A stretch of DNA of 64,000 nucleotides. It comes from CAWCLK01 sp963796225. Its GTDB lineage: Bacteria > Actinomycetota > Nitriliruptoria > Nitriliruptorales > Nitriliruptoraceae. The first letter of the stretch is position 1. Each line of letters begins with the position of its first letter. Of the stretch, positions 58,847 to 64,000 are shown piece by piece. The stretch is from positions 62,001 through 126,000 of the forward strand of contig CAWCLK010000019.1 in NCBI GenBank assembly GCA_963796225.1, written 5' to 3'. The notes under the pieces were generated by a model that did no database searches, was not told the origin of the DNA, and saw only the letters and a list, made by a program, of their open reading frames with translations. Both the position numbers and the translations under genes were made by a program.

Positions 58847-61187
58847 TCAGACAGCGCTGTCGGCGGCGTTCCCGTGGGGATCGAGCACCCGCGACAGCCC
58901 CTCGGCGTTCGCTCGGCGCACGTCGTCGAGAGCCACGTCGACCACGCCCTCGATCGCCAGCCGCGTCCCGCCCACCGTGCCGATGTCCCGCAGCGGGACG
59001 GCGGCATCACCGCACAGCTGGGCGAAGGCGCGGACGTTGGCCGACGGGACCGTGACGACCACGCGCCCCGGCGACTCCGAGAACAGCACCTGCCGGGGGT
59101 CGACGCCCTCCTCGGGCTGCACCGTGACGCCGAGCCCGCCCGCCAGCGCCGACTCGGCCAGCGTCGCGAGCAGGCCGCCGTGGCCGACGTCGTGGGCGCT
59201 GTGGAGCAGCCCCGCCCGGGCGGCCTCGTGCAGCACCTCGCCGAGGTTGGCCTCCATCTGCAGGTCCACCGGCGCGAGCCGGCCGCCGAGCGGGGCGTCG
59301 AGGAACTGCTGCAGCGCGGAGCCGGCCAGGCCGGGGCGGGTGTCCGAGCCGATGAGGAAGACGATGTCGCCGGCCTCGTGGAAGGCCAGCCCCACCGCGT
59401 CGGTCGGCGTGCTCGAGCAGCCCCAGCACGCCGATGACCGGGGTGGGCCAGATGTGCTGGCTGGTGTCGCCGACGCGGGTCTCGTTGTACAGGGACACGT
59501 TGCCCCCGGTGACCGGGATCCCGAGCGCCTCGCAGGCCTCGCCCAGACCGGCGACGGACTCGGCGAACTGCCACATGATCTCGGGCCGTTCGGGGTTGCC
59601 GAAGTTCAGGCAGTTGGTCGTGGCCAGCGGACGCGCCCCGACCGCGGCGACGTTGCGGAACGCCTCGGCGACGACACGGCGGGTGCCCTCGCGGGGGTCG
59701 AGCTCGCACCAGCGACCGTTGCCGTCGGTCGAGCAGGCCACGGCCTTGTGGGAGTCGGGCAGCCGGACCACACCCGCGTCCCCCATGCCCGGGCCGAGCA
59801 CCGTGCCGCCCTGGACCAGCGTGTCGTACTGCTCGGTGACCCAGCGGGTCGAGGCCAGGTTCGGCGAGCCGAGGATGTCCAGCACGAACGCCGCCAGGTC
59901 GCCCTCGGTCCCACCGAGGCCCGGCACGGGCAGGGATTCGGCATCGACCGTGGCGTAGGCGTCCTGCCAGTCGGGGCGGGACCGTGGCCGGTCGTAGGTC
60001 GGCCCCTCGTCGGCCAGGGAGCGCGCCGGCAGGTCGGCGACGACCTCGCCCCGGCGGGACAGCACCAGGCGGTCCCCCTCGGCCACCGTGCCGAGCACCG
60101 ACGCGGGGACCCCCCACTTCTCGGCGAGCGCCAGCACGTCGTCGAGGTCCTCGGGCGAGCACAGTGCGAGCATGCGCTCCTGGCTCTCGGAGCACAGGAC
60201 CTCCCACGACTCCATCGAGGGCTCGCGCAGGTGGACCAGGTCGAGGTCCACGGCCATGCCCATCGACGCGGCGGACGCGAGCTCGGCGGTGGAGCAGGCG
60301 ATCCCCGCCGCCCCCATGTCCTGGATGCCGGCGATGAGGTCACGGTCGTAGAGCTCGAGGCAGCACTCGATCAGCAGCTTCTCGGCGAACGGGTCGCCGA
60401 CCTGCACGTTGGGGCGCTTGGCCTCGAGCCCCTCGTCGAACTCCTGGCTGGCCAGCACGCTGGCCCCGCCGATGCCGTCACGCCCCGTGGACGATCCCAG
60501 CAGCACGGCGACGTCGCCGACGTGCTCGGCCTTCGCGAGCTGGAGCCGGTCGCGCTGCATGACGCCGATGGCGAGCACGTTGACCAGCGGGTTGCCGGCG
60601 TAGCGCGGGTCGAAGACGGTCTCGCCGCCGATGTTGGGCACGCCCACGCAGTTGCCGTAGCCGCCCACGCCCCGCACGACGCCGTCGATGATGTGGCGCT
60701 GCAGGTCGGCGGACTGCACCCCGTCGCCGTCGCGCGACGGGTCCCCGAACCGCAGGGGGTCCATGATCGCGATGGGGCGGGCGCCCATCGTGAAGATGTC
60801 GCGCAGGATCCCGCCGACGCCCGTCGCCGCGCCCTGGTACGGCTCGACGAAGCTCGGGTGGTTGTGCGACTCGATCTTGAAGCTGACCGCGAGGCCGCCG
60901 CCGACGTCGACCACGCCCGCGTTCTCACCCGGGCCGACCAGCACGTGCGACGCCTCCGTGGGCAGCGTCTTCAGGTGGACCTTGGACGACTTGTAGGAGC
61001 AGTGCTCCGACCACATCACGGAGTACATGCCGAGCTCGGAGACGGTGGGCACGCGGCCGAGCGTCTCGACGATGCGGTCGTACTCGTCCCCGCGCAGGCC
61101 CAGCTCGTGGCCGAGCTCACGCGCCCGCTCGTCGGTGAGCGACTCGTCGGGCGGGAAGGTGGTCGTCGTGGAGGGGGCGTCGGACAC
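58847..61187 (-). CDS. purL: FGAM synthase subunit II (one frame break)
   Basis: About 780 residues, small-PurL type. SVMWSEHCSYKSSK, KIESHNHPSFVEPYQGAATG, GGYGNCVGVPNIGGETVFDP, AGIQDMGAAGIACSTAELAS, TNCLNFGNPE, HSAHDVGHGGLLATLAESAL. A single break near 59405 lies in the second half. Works with purQ and purS. GTG at 61187 after GAGG. Confidence 0.94.
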
Positions 61188-61322
61188 GTCGGCCTCATCA
61201 CGTCGGCGGGTGACCGGTGGCCCCGAACAGTACTCGCCCCGTCCGAGTGTCCGATCCTCCGGCAGGACGCCCCGCCGGGGCGGCTCGAACCATGAGGAAG
61301 CCCCTCGACAGGAGCCGTACCG

Positions 61323-61484
61323 ATGGCCGACCCCTCCCGCGACGACCAGACCGCCGAGGACCCGACCGAGCGCCCCGACCACGAATCGCGCGAGGCCGAG
61401 CTGCAGGAGCGCGACGCCGGGGCCCACGCCGAGAAGGCCACGCAGAAGGCCAACTTCGAACCCGGCGACCTGAGCGACCAGTGA
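61323..61484 (+). CDS. Small acidic hypothetical protein
   Basis: 53 residues, all polar, ending ANFEPGDLSDQ. ATG follows AGGAG. Its TGA overlaps the DUF421 ATG (TGATG), so it is translationally coupled to it. Confidence 0.55.
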   Translation: MADPSRDDQTAEDPTERPDHESREAELQERDAGAHAEKATQKANFEPGDLSDQ

Positions 61485-62041
61485 TGGCCGCGCCACTCGC
61501 CATCGACTGGGCCAACGAGCTGGGCCTCAACTGGGGCGACCTGCTGCTGGTCGTCCTGGCCTGCATCGGCATCTACGCCGCCGTGGTCGTCCTGACACGG
61601 CTGACCGGTCCGCGTCCGCTCGCGACGTTCTCCACCTTCGACGTGGTCGTCGGCGTGGCCATGGGCTCGCTGGTCGGCCGTGTCGTGCTGGTCCGGACCT
61701 CGTTGCTCGCCGGCGTCGTGGCGCTGGCGGTGCTGCTGCTCCTGCAGAGCACGGTGCGCCACGTCCGCGACGTCGACGGGGTGGCCTTCGTGGAACCCAA
61801 GGCCCACCTGCTCGTGTGGAACGGCGAGATCCTCGACGACGGACTCCAGCGAGCACACGTCAGCCGGCGCGACCTGTTCACCCAGCTGCGCGGCAACGGC
61901 ATCGGCGACGTCGCCGAGATCCGCGCGGCGATCTTCGAACGCGACGCCGAGATCAGCATCGTGCGCGCTGGCACGGAGATCCACCCGGAGCTGCTGCGCG
62001 ACGTCGTGGGCGTCCCGGAGGCCATGCGCCCCAGGTCGTGA
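61484..62041 (+). CDS. DUF421 (YetF-like) membrane protein
   Basis: 185 residues. Three membrane helices (DLLLVVLACIGIYAAVVVLT first), FSTFDVVVGVAMGSLVGRVV, then a cytoplasmic DUF421 domain with NGEILDDGLQRAHVSRRDLF and LRGNGI. Function unknown. Points against the pur genes around it. Confidence 0.87.
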   Translation: MAAPLAIDWANELGLNWGDLLLVVLACIGIYAAVVVLTRLTGPRPLATFSTFDVVVGVAMGSLVGRVVLVRTSLLAGVVALAVLLLLQSTVRHVRDVDGVAFVEPKAHLLVWNGEILDDGLQRAHVSRRDLFTQLRGNGIGDVAEIRAAIFERDAEISIVRAGTEIHPELLRDVVGVPEAMRPRS

Positions 62042-62050
62042 GGGTCCGCC

Positions 62051-62725
62051 TCAGGCTCGAACGGGCGCCTGCACGAGCCCGAGGAACATCGGCAGGGCCT
62101 GGTCCCCGGTCCACAGCGCCCCGTCGACGGCGTGCTCGGGGTGCGGCATGAGCCCGACGACGTTGCCGGCCTCGTTGCAGATGCCCGCGATGTCGCGCTC
62201 GGAGCCGTTGGGGTTGTCGCCCTCGGCGTACCGGAACACGACCCGGCCGTCGGCCTCGAGCTGGTCGAGCGTGGCCGTGTCGGCGTAGTAGCGGCCCTCG
62301 CCGTTCTTGACCGGCACGGAGATCGGCCCGGCGTCGGTGAACCCGCGGGTCCACGGCGTGTCGCGGTTCTCGACCTCCAGCGACACCGACCGGCACACGA
62401 AGCGCAGACCGGCGTTGCGCAGCAGCGCCCCGGGCAGCAACCCGGCCTCGCACAGGACCTGGAAGCCGTTGCAGATGCCCAGCACCGGGCCGCCGTCGCG
62501 GGCGAAGTCGGCCACGCCCTGCATGACCTCGGCGCGGTGGGCCACCGCCCCGCAGCGCAGGTAGTCGCCGTAGCTGAACCCGCCGGGGAGGATCACCGCG
62601 TCCACGTCACCGACGCTGCGGTCGGCGTGCCACAGCTGGGTCGCCTCGCCGCCGGCCAGCTCGACCGCGGCCATCGCGTCACGGTCGTCCAGCGAGCCGG
62701 GGAAGGTCACCACGCCCACCTTCAC
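62051..62725 (-). CDS. purQ: FGAM synthase glutaminase subunit
   Basis: 224 residues, class I amidotransferase. VGVVTFPGSLDDRDAMAAVE, LPGGFSYGDYLRCGA, nucleophile in LGICNGFQVL, and VGLMPHPEHAVDG with the His-Glu of the triad. GTG start. Confidence 0.95.
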   Translation of the reverse strand: MKVGVVTFPGSLDDRDAMAAVELAGGEATQLWHADRSVGDVDAVILPGGFSYGDYLRCGAVAHRAEVMQGVADFARDGGPVLGICNGFQVLCEAGLLPGALLRNAGLRFVCRSVSLEVENRDTPWTRGFTDAGPISVPVKNGEGRYYADTATLDQLEADGRVVFRYAEGDNPNGSERDIAGICNEAGNVVGLMPHPEHAVDGALWTGDQALPMFLGLVQAPVRA

Positions 62726-62764
62726 GGTGCGGCCTCTCTGTCGGTCGGTTCGGGATGCGCGGGG

Positions 62765-63526
62765 TCAGCGACGGTAGCCCGCGTCGACGAGCTGCTCGAT
62801 CGCGTCGGGGTCCTCGACCAGCAGCTGCGCGTCGAGGCAGCCGCGGGGCGGGTCGTCGGTGAAGGTGATCAGCTCGCAGGCGTCGTGCTGGGCCTGCATG
62901 GCATCCAGCTCGTCCGCCGCCGAGACCGGCTGTCCCGGCCACGTGCCCGCCCCGATGTGGGTGAGCTCGTGGACGATCATCGGGGCGGCGCGGTACCCGG
63001 GCTCGAACTGGAAGCGGGGGTTGAGCTCGATCACGAGCCGCTGCGCGTCGCTGTCGGCGATCGTCTCGACCCGCGCGGAGGACTCGACACCGGTCAGCTC
63101 GAAGATCGCCACGCGCAGCTGCCCGCCGGCGTCGACGAACGCCTCCAGCCCACGCTCCGCGTCCGGGAAGTCGCCGATCTGCAGCAGCCCGCAGGTCGCC
63201 TCCATGGCGGCGCGGACCGTGCCACGTGCCCCGGCGTCGCCGAACAGCTCGACGTCCTCGGCGCAGTCCGGGCCCGGCTCGGTGTCCTGGGTGTCGTTGA
63301 GGACGGCGCGACCGCGGTCGTGGGTGACCTGCGCGGTGCCCGGCGGGCGTCGCTCGGCGACGGTGATGGGCTCCTTGGCCAGCAGGGCCGAGAACATCCA
63401 GATGCTCACGGCGATGCCGGCGACCACCAGGACGACCATCGGGATGACGAACCAGCGCTGCAGGAGCGGTTCGCCGTCGGGCATCGACGGCAACCCGTCC
63501 CCGACGCCCCCGGGGCTGGTACGCAT
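62765..63526 (-). CDS. Membrane protein with HExxH motif, between purS and purQ
   Basis: 253 residues. One N-terminal membrane helix (WFVIPMVVLVVAGIAVSIWM), an outside domain with about five Cys, and APMIVHELTHIGAGTWPG, an HExxH zinc-peptidase motif, followed by AADELDAMQAQHDAC where the third ligand might be. No known family named with confidence. ATG at 63526 follows GAGG; the gap to purS is short, so it is in the pur operon. Confidence 0.6.
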   Translation of the reverse strand: MRTSPGGVGDGLPSMPDGEPLLQRWFVIPMVVLVVAGIAVSIWMFSALLAKEPITVAERRPPGTAQVTHDRGRAVLNDTQDTEPGPDCAEDVELFGDAGARGTVRAAMEATCGLLQIGDFPDAERGLEAFVDAGGQLRVAIFELTGVESSARVETIADSDAQRLVIELNPRFQFEPGYRAAPMIVHELTHIGAGTWPGQPVSAADELDAMQAQHDACELITFTDDPPRGCLDAQLLVEDPDAIEQLVDAGYRR

Positions 63527-63533
63527 GGCCACC

Positions 63534-63803
63534 TCAGCGGTCCGCGTCGGCCCGCTCGGATTCGGTGATCACCCGCCAGGTGTAGGACTCGATCACGGGG
63601 TTGGTGAGGAAGTCGGCGCAGACCTTGTCCACGGTCGCGGCGAGCTCGTCACCCTCGGCGTCGACGTCGAGCTCGAGGTGCTTGCCGATGCGCACGTCGC
63701 GGATCCCGTCGTAGCCCAGCCCCGGGAGGGCGCGCTCCACGGCGCGGCCCTGGGGGTCCAGGATCTCGTGCTTGAGCAGGACGTCGATCGCGACACGGGG
63801 CAT
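63534..63803 (-). CDS. purS: FGAM synthase subunit PurS
   Basis: 89 residues. VAIDVLLKHEILDPQGRAVE, ALPGLGYDGIRDVRIGKHLE and CADFLTNPVIESYTW, the PurS fold that bridges PurL and PurQ. ATG at 63803, or GTG at 63815 in frame; no ribosome site decides. Confidence 0.93.
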   Translation of the reverse strand: MPRVAIDVLLKHEILDPQGRAVERALPGLGYDGIRDVRIGKHLELDVDAEGDELAATVDKVCADFLTNPVIESYTWRVITESERADADR

Positions 63804-63857
63804 GGGAGCACTCACGGGGCGGGGGCGGCGCCCCGAGTCTACGTCCGCCCCGCGGTA

Positions 63858-63963
63858 CTGGGCACCGACCGCCCGCCGGATCCCCGGGGCCAGGGTGCCC
63901 AGTTCGCTGGCACGGCGTTCTGGGCACCGTGGCCGGCGCGATCGCCGGGGCCGCGGTGCCCAG
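63858..63963. repeat. Two tandem inverted repeats CTGGGCACC/GGTGCCCAG upstream of purS
   Basis: CTGGGCACC at 63858-63866 and 63920-63928, GGTGCCCAG at 63894-63902 and 63955-63963. Each pair makes a 9-bp stem, and the unit is repeated with a 61-62-bp period. Each right arm is followed by TTCG. Could be an operator or RNA structure for the pur operon. Confidence 0.6.
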
Positions 63964-63970
63964 TTCGTGG

Positions 63971-64000
63971 TCAGACCATCGCGGCGCTGCTCATGTCCAT
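63971..64000 (-). CDS. Possible C-terminal end of an upstream gene
   Basis: On the minus strand the last 30 bases read MDMSSAAMV and a stop. Too short to identify. Confidence 0.2.
   Translation of the reverse strand: MDMSSAAMV

Overview
The window is about 70 percent GC and comes from an actinobacterium. The evidence is two mycothiol biosynthesis genes (mshA, mshD), an RsiG-type c-di-GMP-binding anti-sigma protein, a GlnR-like regulator beside mshD, and frequent GTG starts. A deep-branching, non-model lineage such as Nitriliruptoria would fit, but that placement is inference. Many genes carry single-base frame breaks while the reading on both sides stays convincing. These breaks are dense at 14.4-20.5 kb and 26.4-29.1 kb, which looks more like uncorrected assembly errors than gene decay.

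Layout: 0-2.3 kb, start of proline dehydrogenase and an LPxTG-type surface protein. 2.4-5.8 kb, YbjN-mshA-acyltransferase-XRE regulator. 5.9-9.1 kb, a c-di-GMP group (HD-GYP enzyme, receiver protein, RsiG-like protein) and a DUF4388 protein. 9.2-13.9 kb, pyrophosphatase, peroxiredoxin, YgfZ, thioredoxin/DUF4395 and an HTH regulator with a TusA-like domain. 14-21.2 kb, two tandem paralogous LPxTG surface proteins, each with a promoter, a conserved structured leader and a terminator. 21.2-24.1 kb, MoaD-like protein, hydrolase, glnR, mshD. 24.2-26.4 kb, tRNA-Lys, tRNA-Asp, tRNA-Phe, an integrase remnant and a toxin-antitoxin pair. 26.4-35 kb, a ClpC-type ATPase with an N-terminal zinc finger, GAF-ANTAR, YceI, a histidine kinase and a periplasmic-binding-protein/GGDEF fusion. 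35-40 kb, PaaZ, a flavin-fold protein, and a three-domain nitrite reductase convergent with an Rrf2 regulator. 40-50 kb, GGDEF-EAL, thymidine kinase, histidine kinase, AceE, sirtuin, branched-chain amino-acid dehydrogenase. 50.5-53.2 kb, two toxin-antitoxin modules bracketed by an 18-bp direct repeat and followed by a hydrolase fragment. 53.2-64 kb, purM, purF, purL, purQ and purS, interrupted by an Eis-like acetyltransferase, a membrane GGDEF protein, a DUF421 protein and a membrane HExxH protein.

Two themes stand out. First, c-di-GMP: three proteins with GGDEF domains, one of them also EAL, plus one HD-GYP enzyme and a likely effector (RsiG-like) lie within 50 kb. Second, the paired surface proteins share a signal peptide, sorting signal, promoter spacing and a roughly 130-nt 5' leader with compensatory base changes. 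That leader is the best candidate here for an undescribed regulatory element. Purine biosynthesis is the main metabolic block.
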